A stretch of 64,000 bases of DNA from Salipiger sp. CCB-MM3. GTDB lineage: Bacteria > Pseudomonadota > Alphaproteobacteria > Rhodobacterales > Rhodobacteraceae. The notes under the pieces were generated by a model, which saw nothing but the letters and a program-made list of their open reading frames with translations, did no database searches and was not told where the DNA came from. This document shows, one piece after another, positions 27,663 through 37,412 of this stretch. The stretch spans positions 2,679,001 through 2,743,000 of the forward strand of contig NZ_CP014595.1 in NCBI RefSeq assembly GCF_001687105.1. Reading direction: 5' to 3'. A program made the position numbers and the translations under genes. Position 1 is the stretch's first letter. Every line of letters starts with the position of its first letter.

Positions 27663-28955
27663 TTAGACCAACGTGCCGTCGGCGGCGATGCGGGTCTTGC
27701 CGCGCAGCCACGGGTGCAGCGCCTCGGGCAGGTCCACCGAGCCGTCCTCTTGCTGGCCGTTCTCCAGCACCGCGATCAGGCAGCGCCCGACGGCGAGGCC
27801 CGAGCCGTTCAGCGTGTGCAGGAACTCGGGCTTGCCGCCATCGGCGGGCTTGAAGCGCGCGTTCATCCGGCGGGCTTGGAAATCGCCGCAGGTCGAGACC
27901 GAGCTGATCTCACGGTATTGGTTCTGACCGGGCAGCCAGACCTCAATGTCATGCGTGCGGCGCGCGCCAAAGCCGATGTCGCCGGTGCACAGAACCACGG
28001 TGCGATAGGGCAGGCCGAGCTTTTCAAGGATGCCCTCGGCGCATTTGGTCATGCGATCGTGCTCTTCGCGGCTGTTGTCCGGGTGCGTCACCGAGACCAT
28101 CTCGACCTTCTCGAACTGGTGCTGGCGCAGCATGCCCGCAGTGTCGCGGCCCGCCGAGCCCGCCTCGGAGCGGAAGCATTGGGTGTGCGCCACATAGCGG
28201 CGCGGCAGATAGCCTTCGTCCACCGTCAGCCCGTTGACGATATTGGTCAGCGTCACCTCGGCGGTGGGCACCAGCCACCAGCCCTCGCGGGTCTGATAGC
28301 TGTCCTCGCCGAACTTCGGCAGCTGGCCGGTGCCATACATCATCTCATCGCGCACCAGCACTGGGGTCCAGGTCTCAGAGAGCCCGTTCTCCTCGATGTG
28401 GGTGTCGAGCATAAACTGCGCCAGCGCCCGGTGCACACGCGCCACGGCGCCCGAAAGCACCACAAAGCGCGAGCCGCTGAGTTTGGCGGCGGTCTCGAAG
28501 TCCATGCCGGGGATCACGGCGGGCAGGTCGAAATGCTCCTTGGCTTCGAAGCCAAGCGCCCTCGGCTCACCCCAGCGGCGGATCTCGACGTTGTCGTCTT
28601 CGTCGGCACCATCGGGCGTGTCGTCATAGGGCAGGTTGGGGATGCCCATCAGCATGTCGGTCAACTGCGCGTCGAGATCCTTGGCCTTGGCCTGCATCTC
28701 GGCGACCTCGGCCTTCTTCTCGGCGACCAGCGCGCGCAGCCGCTCGAACTCGGCTTCATCGCCGCTGGCCTTGGCCTTGCCCACGTCCTTGGAGGCGGCC
28801 TTCTGCGCCGCCTGCGCGGTTTCGGCGGCGTGGATCGCGGCGCGGCGCTCTTCGTCCAGCGCCAGCACGGGGGCCGAGGCATTCTCCACACCCCGGCGCG
28901 AGAGCGCCGCATCAAAGGCGGCGGGGTTTTCGCGAATGGCGCGGATGTCATGCAT
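27663..28955 (-). CDS. serS: Seryl-tRNA synthetase
   Basis: A 430-residue class II aminoacyl-tRNA synthetase that charges tRNA-Ser. Residues ~35-105 form the long antiparallel coiled coil that grips the tRNA variable arm (Ala/Lys/Glu-rich). The catalytic domain has motif 2 [20 protein letters not shown] and motif 3 [17 protein letters not shown]. The start [11 protein letters not shown] is the universal SerRS N-terminus, so the longer open frame is rejected. The TspO-like gene follows directly. Confidence 0.97.
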   Translation of the reverse strand: MHDIRAIRENPAAFDAALSRRGVENASAPVLALDEERRAAIHAAETAQAAQKAASKDVGKAKASGDEAEFERLRALVAEKKAEVAEMQAKAKDLDAQLTDMLMGIPNLPYDDTPDGADEDDNVEIRRWGEPRALGFEAKEHFDLPAVIPGMDFETAAKLSGSRFVVLSGAVARVHRALAQFMLDTHIEENGLSETWTPVLVRDEMMYGTGQLPKFGEDSYQTREGWWLVPTAEVTLTNIVNGLTVDEGYLPRRYVAHTQCFRSEAGSAGRDTAGMLRQHQFEKVEMVSVTHPDNSREEHDRMTKCAEGILEKLGLPYRTVVLCTGDIGFGARRTHDIEVWLPGQNQYREISSVSTCGDFQARRMNARFKPADGGKPEFLHTLNGSGLAVGRCLIAVLENGQQEDGSVDLPEALHPWLRGKTRIAADGTLV

Positions 28956-29005
28956 CGGTCTAATCCTCTTTGTCTGCGACTCGCGCGGGTTATGCCCTGA
29001 ATCGC

Positions 29006-29683
29006 TCAGGGAGTGTAGAGGGCGCCGTGCGGAAGGCGATCCCTCAGCCAGCGATCCACCGGCACCGCGAGGCTGGTTTGCGCATTGGTGGCGCTCACGA
29101 CGCCGATGATGCGCCAGATGCCGTCGGTTTGCGTCAGTACCGGGCCGCCGGAATTGCCGTGCCGCACCGGGCACGACAGGCGCAGCAGCGCATGGTCCAG
29201 CGCGCCGCCGCAGTCAAAGCGCGCCGAAAGCCGGTTGGGCCGCAGATCGTGATAGCCGATCACCGCAAAGGGCGGCGCGGGCGCATCCCCCAGCGTCAGC
29301 GGCGTCACCTCCAGCGGATGCGCGAGGGTGAGGAGGGCAAGGTCATGCTCGATGTCGATGCGGTGGCCCGCATAGGCCTGCGGGTGCACCTCATAGGAGG
29401 CGACGGCGGCGTGATCGGCAAAGTCCCCGCCCAGCCAGCCTGCGACGAAATGCAGCCGCTCCGGCCGCAGCGGGTCGCCCTCGGCCCCGGCGACGCAATG
29501 GGCGGCGGTCAGCACCAGATCGGGCGCGACGAGCGTTCCCGAACACATGCCGCGCCGGTTATATCCCTTGGTATTGACCCGCCCGATCGCCTGCCACTGG
29601 GCATGGTCCTCGGGCGGCAAGGGCGGAAGGTCCGCCGCAGCGGCGGGCAGGGCGAGGAGCAGGAGGGCAAGGAGGAGGCGCAT
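29006..29683 (-). CDS. Secreted trypsin-like serine protease
   Basis: A 225-residue protein of the chymotrypsin fold. A signal peptide [16 protein letters not shown] is followed by a mature enzyme with the full triad: His in [10 protein letters not shown], Asp in [12 protein letters not shown] and Ser in [21 protein letters not shown] is the usual preceding strand. It would act in the periplasm or outside the cell. It starts four bases after the stop of the frameshifted pentapeptide-repeat gene on the same strand, so the two may form one unit. Confidence 0.88.
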   Translation of the reverse strand: MRLLLALLLLALPAAAADLPPLPPEDHAQWQAIGRVNTKGYNRRGMCSGTLVAPDLVLTAAHCVAGAEGDPLRPERLHFVAGWLGGDFADHAAVASYEVHPQAYAGHRIDIEHDLALLTLAHPLEVTPLTLGDAPAPPFAVIGYHDLRPNRLSARFDCGGALDHALLRLSCPVRHGNSGGPVLTQTDGIWRIIGVVSATNAQTSLAVPVDRWLRDRLPHGALYTP

Positions 29684-29896
29684 TGGGCTACTCGGGGTTC
29701 TCGGGGTCCTGGCCGATGGAGCGTTGCCAGTCGCGCCAGCGGGTCTCGAAGCCGTCGTAGTCGAGTCTTTCCGGATCGTCTGCGTTGCAGGGATGCCAGT
29801 GCTCGGGGCGCGACACGCCCTCGGGCAGTTGCACGGTGGAGTCTGCGAAGATGTCGTAACGGAAGGGGAGGAGTTGTGATATCGTGATATCATCGA

Positions 29897-29941
29897 CAGA
29901 GCTCACCGATGCACCTCGAAGAGCAGCATCGGTGAGCTCTG
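29897..29941. repeat. Perfect 16-base inverted repeat inside the pentapeptide gene 3' part
   Basis: Arms 29897-29912 and 29926-29941 are perfect reverse complements with a 13-base loop. The arms encode parts of the segment between the repeat domain and the C-terminus. A stem this strong inside coding sequence is unusual. Confidence 0.7.
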
Positions 29942-29970
29942 ACACTTCCGAGAGCTCCGCCCTAAAAAGG

Positions 29971-30209
29971 TTAGCGCCCTGCATCTTCGCCATGCTGAGG
30001 TCCGCGCCCTGCATCTTTGCAAAACGGAGGTCCGCGCCCTTTATCTTCGCCATGCTGAGGTCCGCTCCCTGCATCTTTGCAAGAATGAGTGCCGCGCCTT
30101 GCATGTCCGCCTCGCTAAGTTCCGTGCCTTGCATCTTCGCAATGCGGAGGTCCGCCCCCTGCATATTCGCCGAGCGGAGGTCCGCCCCCTGCATCTCCGC
30201 CCGCCGAGG
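29971..30209 (-). repeat. Eight 30-base tandem repeats encoding pentapeptide pairs
   Basis: Units start at 29971, 30001, 30031, 30061, 30091, 30121, 30151 and 30181, each encoding ten residues of the type AKMQGADLRF. The last unit listed is 29 bases long and marks the frameshift. Units differ at several positions, so they are protein repeats, not CRISPR. Confidence 0.85.
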
Positions 30210-31342
30210 TGCGCCCCCTGCAGGTCTTGCCCGGACAATCTGGCCCGCTGCAGATTGCTCTCTTGCAAGTCGAATGGCAGGTCCCTTGCTGGCAGTCCGA
30301 CAATCGCCGCCAGCCTGCTCAGCGTCACAACCGCGGCTTCCATGTCGGAACGCAGCGGCGGCAGGCCCCTTGCCCACTGACGTAGCTCTTTGGGATCATC
30401 TGTTTTCGGGGGTGTCTCCGCGGGCCAGGTCTCGCGCGACAGTTCACGCACATACATGCTGAGGATGCGCGCGACACGTTCGGCGATCTCGCGTTCCGGA
30501 CGTTCCCGCACCAGCCCCTCCAACCGGTCGATCGCGGCAGTGCGCCGGACCACATCGTCCTCCCAGCCGTTGAACCGCTTTCGCGCCGTATCCCCCTTCA
30601 GCTTCTTGTAGGTCTCGGGCAGTGTCACCTGCCGCTGCGCGTGCAGGTCGGCGGCGGCCTCGGTAATCTTCTGGTTGAAGAGCGCTTCCTTCGCCGTCTC
30701 AGTTTGCGCGCGCGTCAGCCGCAGGCGGTTGAGCGTGATCGGCAGGGTGACGACCGCACCCAGCACGGCGGTCAGGGCGGCCAGTTGCGCCAGCTTGAAC
30801 CGCCAGTTCCAGACCGCTTCCTTGGCTTCGTCCGTGATCGGATTGAGAGGCGGGATGTCGGACCAGCCGGTGTCTAGGATCAGCCCGACCAGCCCGACGA
30901 CAAGAAGCAGTAATAGAGCCAGCCAAACGACCGCAGCACCTACCGCCAAAAGCACAAGCACTAGGAAGAGGCCGCTGTCGAGGCGCTCGTAGCCCAGTCG
31001 CTTCTGAAACGCTTCAACAGGTGACAGCGCTTGTCGAACTTGCTTTGGCAAATACGCGGCCACTAAGAGTATTGCCACGGTGGCCATCAGAGCCGCGAAA
31101 ACCTGCGGCGAAATCGGAATTGTCGTCACGTTGCGCGTCCTATCCCCTCATCGTCCCGCGGCGACCCTAACCACCCCATTCCCCACCGTCCATCACGCAC
31201 ACGTGTGCGCATGGCCCGTGCATCCTTTGTGCATGCGGTGTGACCGCTGCCATCGCGCCTTGCATCGGCGGAGGATCGCACATAGGTTCCGGCCAAATTT
31301 TGCGGGGGGTGTCCCCCAACATACACCAAGAGGAGCCCGCCC

Positions 31343-31630
31343 ATGGATGGCAGCGCAATTGCCCAGTTCGTTCCCCTGATCCTGATCTTCGGTATCATGT
31401 ACTTCCTGCTGATCCGTCCCCAGCAGAAGAAGGTCAAAGAGCACCAGAAGATGGTGAACGCGCTGCGCCGCGGCGACCAGATCGTCACTCAGGGTGGCCT
31501 GATCGGCAAGGTGTCCAAGGTCAAGGAAGGCGGCGAAGTCGAGGTCGAGATCGCCGAGGGTGTGAAGGTCCGCGTGGTGCAGAGCACCGTCGCTCAGGTC
31601 CTGTCGAAGACCGAGCCCGCAGAATCCTGA
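31343..31630 (+). CDS. yajC: Sec translocase accessory subunit YajC
   Basis: A 95-residue protein with one membrane helix (AQFVPLILIFGIMYFLLIRP) followed by QQKKVKEHQKMVNALRRGD and QIVTQGGLIGKVSKV, the family signature. It associates with SecDF and YidC at the inner membrane. AGGAG precedes the ATG. secD follows 25 bases downstream and secF after that, the usual order. Confidence 0.96.
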   Translation: MDGSAIAQFVPLILIFGIMYFLLIRPQQKKVKEHQKMVNALRRGDQIVTQGGLIGKVSKVKEGGEVEVEIAEGVKVRVVQSTVAQVLSKTEPAES

Positions 31631-31655
31631 TCCCAACGCGAAAGCGCCCACGACA

Positions 31656-33317
31656 ATGCTTCAGATCGATCTTTGGAAACGCCTGACAATCTGGGCGCTT
31701 GTGATCGTAGGGCTGGCCTTGGCCAGCCCTAACCTGTTCTATAACAGGGTAGAATCCCACAACGACGCGGTTGCCGCGATCGAGAAATCCGGTGCAACGC
31801 CCGAGCGTGAAGAGGCCGCGGCCAGCTGGCCGAACTGGCTGCCCTCGGGGCTGGTGAACCTCGGTCTCGACCTGCGCGGCGGCGCTCACCTGCTGGCCGA
31901 GGTCAAGCTGGATGAGGTCTATGCCTCGCGGCTCGAAACCCTCTGGCCGGACGTGCGCGACATCCTGCGCCCCGAGCGCAGCACCGTCGGCACCATCCGC
32001 CTGCAGCCCTCTCAGCCCGGCGAGCTGCGCGTGCGCATCTCCAACCCCGACGGCATGGCCCGCGCGCTGGAGCTGGTGCGCGGCCTTGCACGCCCCGTGA
32101 CCTCGCTCACCGGCGCGGGCGCCAACGACCTGCAGGTCGCCGGCGATGGCGATGAGATCGTGGTGACGCTTTCGGAGGCCGAGAAACAGGCCACCGACGA
32201 GCGCACCATGCAGCAGTCGCTGGAGATCATCCGCCGCCGTATCGACGAGGTTGGCACGCGTGAGCCGACAATCCAGCGTCAGGGCAACGACCGCATCTTG
32301 ATCCAGGTGCCGGGCGTCGGCTCGGCTGCAGAGCTCAAGGACATCATCGGCACCACCGCGCAGCTGACCTTCCAGCCGGTCGTCAGCCGCACCACCAATG
32401 CCGACACCACCCCCGGCGTCGGCAACGAGCTGCTGCCGTCGATGGATGAAGAGGGCGTCTATTATGTGCTCGAGCAGGCCCCCGTCGTCACCGGCGAGGA
32501 ACTGACCGACAGCCAGCCCAGCTTTGACCAGAACGGCCGTCCGGCGGTGACCTTCCGCTTTAACCCCGGCGGCGCGCGTAAGTTCGGCGATTACACCGCC
32601 GAGAACATCGGCTCGCCCTTCGCCATCGTGCTCGACGACGAGGTGATCTCGGCCCCGGTGATCCAGAGCCACATTCCCGGCGGCTCGGGCATCATCACCG
32701 GCAACTTCAGCGTCGAGGAATCCACCAATCTCGCCGTGCTGCTGCGCGCCGGTGCGCTGCCTGCGGGGCTCGACTTCCTCGAAGAGCGGACCATCGGGCC
32801 GGAACTGGGACAGGACAGCATCGACGCGGGCAAGCTCGCCACCGGTGTCGCCTTTGTCGCGGTGCTTGGCTTCATGTGGGCCAGCTACGGTCTGTTTGGT
32901 CTCTTCGCCAACGTCGCGCTGATCATCAACATCGGCCTGATCTTCGGCCTGCTGTCGACCATCGGCGCCACGCTGACGCTGCCCGGCATCGCCGGCATCG
33001 TGCTGACCGTGGGTATGGCGGTGGACGCCAACGTGCTGATCTTCGAGCGTATCCGCGAGGAACTGAAGACCGCGCGTGGCCCGGCCCGTGCCATCGAGCT
33101 TGGCTATGAAAAGGCGCTTTCGGCCATCGTCGACGCCAATATCACCACCATCATCACGGCGATCATCCTCTATGTCATGGGCTCGGGTCCGGTGCGCGGT
33201 TTCGCCATCACCCTTGGCCTCGGCATCGTCACCTCGGTCTTCACCGCGATCTATGTCACCCGGCTGCTGATCGCGATGTGGTTCGAACGTCGCCGTCCCA
33301 AAACCATCGAGGTCTGA
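31656..33317 (+). CDS. secD: Protein translocase subunit SecD
   Basis: A 553-residue RND-type membrane protein that uses the proton gradient to help pull exported proteins across the membrane. The N-terminal helix is followed by a large periplasmic region with LVNLGLDLRGGAHLLAEVKL (D2-type motif), GSGIITGNFSVEES, then five C-terminal helices with MAVDANVLIFERIREEL (D5/D6 region). secF starts three bases after its stop. Confidence 0.97.
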   Translation: MLQIDLWKRLTIWALVIVGLALASPNLFYNRVESHNDAVAAIEKSGATPEREEAAASWPNWLPSGLVNLGLDLRGGAHLLAEVKLDEVYASRLETLWPDVRDILRPERSTVGTIRLQPSQPGELRVRISNPDGMARALELVRGLARPVTSLTGAGANDLQVAGDGDEIVVTLSEAEKQATDERTMQQSLEIIRRRIDEVGTREPTIQRQGNDRILIQVPGVGSAAELKDIIGTTAQLTFQPVVSRTTNADTTPGVGNELLPSMDEEGVYYVLEQAPVVTGEELTDSQPSFDQNGRPAVTFRFNPGGARKFGDYTAENIGSPFAIVLDDEVISAPVIQSHIPGGSGIITGNFSVEESTNLAVLLRAGALPAGLDFLEERTIGPELGQDSIDAGKLATGVAFVAVLGFMWASYGLFGLFANVALIINIGLIFGLLSTIGATLTLPGIAGIVLTVGMAVDANVLIFERIREELKTARGPARAIELGYEKALSAIVDANITTIITAIILYVMGSGPVRGFAITLGLGIVTSVFTAIYVTRLLIAMWFERRRPKTIEV

Positions 33318-33320
33318 GCC

Positions 33321-34289
33321 ATGCGTCTTCGCGTCATTCCCGACAATACGAGCTTTGACTTCTTCAAGCACTGGAAGCTGTGGCTGGGCATTTCGGGCGT
33401 TCTGCTCGTGCTCGCGCTGGCCAGCTTCGGCATCCGCGGCCTGAACTACGGCATCGACTTCCGCGGCGGCACCACCATCCGGACCCAAAGCACGGAGGCC
33501 GTCGACGTCGGCGCTTACCGTGACGCGCTCGGCGCGCTGGGGCTGGGGGATGTGGTGATCTCCGAGGTGTTCGATCCCTCCTTCGGGCCGGATCAGAACG
33601 TCGCCATGGTGCGCATTCAGGCGCAGAACGATGTGGAGTCGGTGACCCCGGAAACCATCGCCACCGTCGAGGCGGCGCTGCAGGAGGTCGCGCCGGACAT
33701 CAAGTTCGTCTCGGTGGAATCCGTTGGCCCGAAGGTTTCGGGCGAGCTGATCTGGACCGCGGTCGAGGCCGTGGCTCTGGCGATCGGCGCGGTGCTGATC
33801 TACATCTGGCTGCGGTTCGAATGGCAGTTCGCCGCCGGGGCCGTGCTGGCGCTGGTGCACGATGTGATCCTGACGATCGGCGTCTTCTCGGAACTGCAGA
33901 TCAAGTTCGACCTCACCACCATCGCGGCGCTGTTGACCATCGTCGGCTACTCGCTCAACGATACGGTGGTGGTCTTTGACCGGGTCCGCGAGAACCTGAT
34001 CAAATACAAGAAGACCGAGCTCAAGGACGTGCTGAACCTGTCGATCAACGAGACGCTCAGCCGGACCTTCATGACCTCCTTCACCACGCTGCTGGCGCTC
34101 TTCGCGCTGTTTGCTCTGGGCGGTGACGTGATCCGCGGATTCGTCTTCGCGATGATCTGGGGCGTCTTCGTCGGCACCTATTCGTCGGTGTTCATCGCTT
34201 CGGCGCTGCTGCTGTGGTTTGGCGTCAAGCGCGACTGGTCAAAGCCCGAGGCCGAGGTCGAAGCCAAGAAATCCGGGACCAGCGTCTGA
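33321..34289 (+). CDS. secF: Protein translocase subunit SecF
   Basis: A 322-residue partner of SecD. It has the N-terminal helix, the GIDFRGGTTI motif, the IGYSLNDTVVVFDRVREN-like stretch (VGYSLNDTVVVFDRVREN) near residue 210 and six membrane segments in all. A T-tailed hairpin follows 26 bases after the stop, ending the yajC-secD-secF unit. Confidence 0.97.
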   Translation: MRLRVIPDNTSFDFFKHWKLWLGISGVLLVLALASFGIRGLNYGIDFRGGTTIRTQSTEAVDVGAYRDALGALGLGDVVISEVFDPSFGPDQNVAMVRIQAQNDVESVTPETIATVEAALQEVAPDIKFVSVESVGPKVSGELIWTAVEAVALAIGAVLIYIWLRFEWQFAAGAVLALVHDVILTIGVFSELQIKFDLTTIAALLTIVGYSLNDTVVVFDRVRENLIKYKKTELKDVLNLSINETLSRTFMTSFTTLLALFALFALGGDVIRGFVFAMIWGVFVGTYSSVFIASALLLWFGVKRDWSKPEAEVEAKKSGTSV

Positions 34290-34314
34290 GGCGCAAAGTT
34301 CCATTCTGGTATGG

Positions 34315-34342
34315 AAGGGGCCGCATCGTCGGCCCCTTTTTT
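34315..34342 (+). terminator. Intrinsic terminator after secF
   Basis: A nine-base perfect stem (34315-34323 with 34330-34338, six-base loop) runs into a six-base T-tract. Confidence 0.9.
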
Positions 34343-34685
34343 CGTTTGGTCGCCGGGGGATGCCCCGGAGATGATCACTCATTGTGCAACGCTCAGGGAA
34401 ACGCAGTGTTGCGGGCCTAGACTTTAGGTTAGCGCATTGGGTCCTTGGCATAGGCGCGCTAGTGTCAAACTCCATACACAAGGGCGCCCGCCTCTCCGGC
34501 GAGGGCGCCGATGCTGCTGTGCGGCAAAATTCATTTGATTCTTCACCGATGTGTCATAAAGTGCGGCCACGCGGCTAGGCCAGGCGTCGTATGTTGACGT
34601 GGGAGGGGTGTACCGCGTCTTGGCCTGCGCGTTCATGGAAGTGCGGTCCGCGTCGGATCGCCTGTGTGGGACTAGGGGAAGAACC
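34343..34685. other. Intergenic region with no supported gene
   Basis: About 340 bases between the secF terminator and the Mth938-like gene. A GCAACGCT...AGTGTTGC stem (about 34386-34412) and GGGCGCC...GGCGCC pairing near 34483-34509 are visible. I cannot assign an RNA or promoter with confidence. Confidence 0.4.
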
Positions 34686-35039
34686 ATGCGGATGAACGAA
34701 ATCAACTTTAGCGATGCCATGCCTGTCGAGGGTTATGGCCCGGGCTTCTTTCGTATCGGCGGTCGGCCGGTCGATGGGGGCGTCTGCATCTCGCCGCAGG
34801 GCATGAAATCCTGGGCGGGGCTGTCGGACGAAGAAACGTTGGTCGCGCTCGCGGGCGAGGTCGACGTGATCTTTGTCGGCACCGGCGGCGATATCGCCCT
34901 GCTGCCCAAGGCGCTTTCGGCCCGGCTCGAAGAGGCCGGTGTCGGCGTCGAAGTGATGAACTCTCCCTCTGCCTGCCGCACCTACAACGTGCTGCTGGGT
35001 GAGGGGCGCCGGGTTGCGCTGGCCGCGCTGCCCGTCTGA
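34686..35039 (+). CDS. Mth938-like domain protein (DUF498)
   Basis: A 117-residue protein with the DUF498/Mth938 core: YGPGFFRIGGRPVDGGVCIS, EVDVIFVGTGGDIALLPK and NSPSACRTYNVLLGEGRRVA. Human NDUFAF3 and AAMDC are relatives; the bacterial function is not established. It stands between secF and the ccm genes, a conserved place in Rhodobacteraceae. I start at the ATG at 34686 after GGGGAAG. Confidence 0.88.
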   Translation: MRMNEINFSDAMPVEGYGPGFFRIGGRPVDGGVCISPQGMKSWAGLSDEETLVALAGEVDVIFVGTGGDIALLPKALSARLEEAGVGVEVMNSPSACRTYNVLLGEGRRVALAALPV

Positions 35040-35174
35040 CGACGACCCATCCCAGCCAGTCCGTGGCGTCATCCCCTAAGGATGATCAGACCGGACCAGC
35101 CATTTTCCTGCAACAGCTTGTCGCGGCGCGGCTTTCGCGCTTTCCCGAACCTCATCACTGAGGTAAGCGAAAGC

Positions 35175-35789
35175 ATGGACCTATCTGTTCGCGATCTGGC
35201 CGTGGCCCGGGGAGGAGTGCCGGTGCTGGAGGGGCTGAGCTTCACGCTCGCCCCCGGACGTGCCTTGGTTTTGCGCGGGCCAAATGGTTCGGGCAAGACA
35301 ACGCTTCTGCGCAGCATCGCGGGGCTGCAGCCCGCGTTCAGCGGCACGATCGAAGGCGCGGGCGAGCGCATCGCCTATGCCGCCCATTCCGACGGTCTCA
35401 AATCCATGCTGACGGCGGCTGAGAACCTGCGCTTCTGGGCGCAGGTCTTTGCGCAATCCGACATTGAAGCAGCGCTCGACGCCTTTGACCTGCGCGGGCT
35501 GGAAGACCGGCCCGCGGGCACGCTCTCGGCAGGGCAGAAGCGCCGCTTGGGCCTCGCGCGGCTGATGGTCACCGGCCGTCCGGTCTGGGTGCTGGACGAG
35601 CCCACCGTGTCGCTTGATGCCGTCTCGGTGGCGCGCTTCGCCGAGGCGGTGCGCGGCCATCTGGCGGGCGGCGGCTCGGCGCTGATGGCCACGCATATCG
35701 ATCTGGGGCTGGACGAGGCAGAGATCCTCGACGTCACCCCGTTCAAGGCGGCGCCGCGCGTCTCCATAGAGGACGAGGCCTTCCTGTGA
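35175..35789 (+). CDS. ccmA: Haem exporter ATP-binding protein CcmA
   Basis: A 204-residue ABC ATPase of cytochrome c maturation system I. Walker A is [11 protein letters not shown], the signature [14 protein letters not shown] and Walker [12 protein letters not shown]. With CcmB and CcmC it releases haem-loaded CcmE at the membrane. The start at 35175 follows GAGGTAAG. ccmB overlaps its stop by four bases. Confidence 0.95.
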   Translation: MDLSVRDLAVARGGVPVLEGLSFTLAPGRALVLRGPNGSGKTTLLRSIAGLQPAFSGTIEGAGERIAYAAHSDGLKSMLTAAENLRFWAQVFAQSDIEAALDAFDLRGLEDRPAGTLSAGQKRRLGLARLMVTGRPVWVLDEPTVSLDAVSVARFAEAVRGHLAGGGSALMATHIDLGLDEAEILDVTPFKAAPRVSIEDEAFL

Positions 35790-36442
35790 TCGCGCTACTT
35801 CTACGGGACCTGCGGCTGGCGGTGCGGGCAGGGGGCGGCTTTGGCCTCGGCCTTGCGTTTTTCCTGATCGTCACCGTGCTCATTCCCTTCGGCGTCGGTC
35901 CGGAGACCGGGCTGTTGTCGCGCATCGCGCCCGGCGTGCTGTGGATCGGCGCGCTGCTGGCCTGCCTGCTGTCGCTCGACCGGATCTTCGCGCTCGACTG
36001 GGAGGATGGCTCGCTTGACCTGCTGGCCACCGCGCCGCTGCCGATGGAGGGGATCGTCACCATCAAGGCACTGGCGCATTGGATCACCACCGGCCTGCCG
36101 CTGGTGCTTGCCGCGCCCGCGCTTGGCGTGCTGCTGAGCCTGCCGCCCTCGGGCTACCTGTGGGTGCTGGTCTCGCTGGCGCTCGGCACACCGGCGCTGT
36201 CGGTCATCGGCACCTTCGGGGCGGCGCTGACCGTGGGGCTGAAGCGTGGCGGGCTGCTGCTGTCGATCCTCGTGTTGCCGCTCTATGTGCCGACGCTGAT
36301 CTTTGGCGCCGAAGTGGCGCGGCGCGGGGCCGAGGGACTGGCGGTGCAGACGCCACTGCTGATGCTCGCGGGGATCAGCTTTGGCACGCTGGCCTTGCTG
36401 CCCTTCGCCAGCGCGGCGGTGCTGCGGATCAATCTGCGCTGA
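35786..36442 (+). CDS. ccmB: Haem exporter membrane protein CcmB
   Basis: A 218-residue protein with six membrane segments. It shows the family motif [16 protein letters not shown], a Leu-rich second half and [12 protein letters not shown]. It is the permease half of the CcmAB transporter. The start overlaps the ccmA stop (GTGA-type overlap), so the pair is translationally coupled. Confidence 0.95.
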   Translation: MIALLLRDLRLAVRAGGGFGLGLAFFLIVTVLIPFGVGPETGLLSRIAPGVLWIGALLACLLSLDRIFALDWEDGSLDLLATAPLPMEGIVTIKALAHWITTGLPLVLAAPALGVLLSLPPSGYLWVLVSLALGTPALSVIGTFGAALTVGLKRGGLLLSILVLPLYVPTLIFGAEVARRGAEGLAVQTPLLMLAGISFGTLALLPFASAAVLRINLR

Positions 36443-36528
36443 CGCGCCACAGCCGGGGCGGGTGCCAGAGATTGCGCTTGCCGAATATTTGAAGTGTAAC
36501 GGGGCGTGAGCTGCGCTAGGGGAGGCCC

Positions 36529-37257
36529 ATGTCGATCTGGGAATACGCCAATCCGGTAAAATTCATCCGCACCACGGACCGCATCCTGCCATGGGTGTCG
36601 GCCGGGGCGGTGCTCTGCCTCGCGGGGGGGCTGGTCTGGGGCTATTTCTTCACGCCCGACGATTACCGGCAGGGCTCGACGGTGAAGATCATCTACCTGC
36701 ATGTGCCCTCGGCGCTGATGGCGATCAACGCGTGGATCATGATGCTGGTCGCCTCGCTGATCTGGATCATCCGGCGCCACCACGTCTCGGCGCTAGCGGC
36801 CCGCGCCGCCGCCCCTGTGGGCGCGGTGTTCACGGTGATCGCGCTGGCCACCGGCGCGCTCTGGGGGCAGCCGATGTGGGGCACATGGTGGGCGTGGGAT
36901 CCGCGTCTGACCTCCTTCCTGATCCTGTTCCTCTTCTACCTCGGCTATATGGCGCTGTGGTCGGCGATCGAGAATGACGACACCGCCGCCGATCTCACGT
37001 CGATCCTCTGCCTCGTGGGCTCGGTCTTCGCGCTGCTGTCGCGCTATGCGGTGCTGTTCTGGAACCAAGGGCTGCATCAGGGCGCCTCGCTGTCCATGGA
37101 CAAGGAAGAGAACGTGGCCGATGTCTTCTGGTATCCGCTGCTGGTCTGCATCGCGGGCTTCGTGCTGCTCTTCGTGGCATTGGTCTTCCTGCGCACCCAG
37201 ACGGAAATTCGCGCCCGCCGGTCGCGCGCGCTGCTGGCGCGGGAGGGGCGCACATGA
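36529..37257 (+). CDS. ccmC: Haem handling protein CcmC
   Basis: A 242-residue membrane protein with six helices and the WWD haem-binding domain GTWWAWDPRLTSFLILFLFY near residues 117-136. Conserved His residues flank it (YLHVPSALMA and QGLHQGASLS). It loads haem onto CcmE. ccmD overlaps its stop codon by four bases. Confidence 0.96.
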   Translation: MSIWEYANPVKFIRTTDRILPWVSAGAVLCLAGGLVWGYFFTPDDYRQGSTVKIIYLHVPSALMAINAWIMMLVASLIWIIRRHHVSALAARAAAPVGAVFTVIALATGALWGQPMWGTWWAWDPRLTSFLILFLFYLGYMALWSAIENDDTAADLTSILCLVGSVFALLSRYAVLFWNQGLHQGASLSMDKEENVADVFWYPLLVCIAGFVLLFVALVFLRTQTEIRARRSRALLAREGRT

Positions 37258-37412
37258 TGCCCGATCTGGGAAAATACGCCTTCGCGGTTCTGGCGTCCTA
37301 TGGTGTCAGCCTCGGGCTGATCATCGTGGTCGTGGCGCTGAGCATCGCCCGCGCGCGCAAGGTGCGCGCCGAGCTGCAGAAAATCGAAGATCGGGTGAAA
37401 CGGCATGGCTAA
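37254..37412 (+). CDS. ccmD: Cytochrome c maturation protein CcmD
   Basis: A 52-residue protein with one membrane helix (FAVLASYGVSLGLIIVVVAL) and a basic coiled tail (RARKVRAELQKIEDRVKRH). It stabilises the CcmABCE complex. It overlaps ccmC by four bases and ccmG by eight. It falls below usual length filters. Confidence 0.93.
   Translation: MMPDLGKYAFAVLASYGVSLGLIIVVVALSIARARKVRAELQKIEDRVKRHG

Larger units (their letters stand above)
29688..31129 (-). pseudogene. Membrane protein with pentapeptide repeats, interrupted by a one-base frameshift
   Basis: The upstream frame (31129 to 30041) begins with two or three membrane segments (FAALMATVAILLVAAYL; LFLVLVLLAVGAAVVWLALL; an amphipathic third). 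A soluble helical region and the start of a pentapeptide-repeat domain (SNLQRARLSGQDLQGAHLGG) follow. The proper continuation (AEMQGADLRSANMQGADL and onward to a stop at 29688) is in the next frame. At 30181-30209 one 30-base repeat unit is 29 bases long, which is the lesion; adding one base would give a single 480-residue protein. Because the repeat is a multiple of three, the unshifted frame also yields a periodic basic tail. It could be a decayed gene, a sequencing error or a slippage switch. Pentapeptide domains form beta-helices; no specific role is known here. Confidence 0.75.

Noticed and set aside
29971..30209. CRISPR-like array of 30-base repeats
   Set aside because: Units are contiguous with no spacers and encode pentapeptide repeats.
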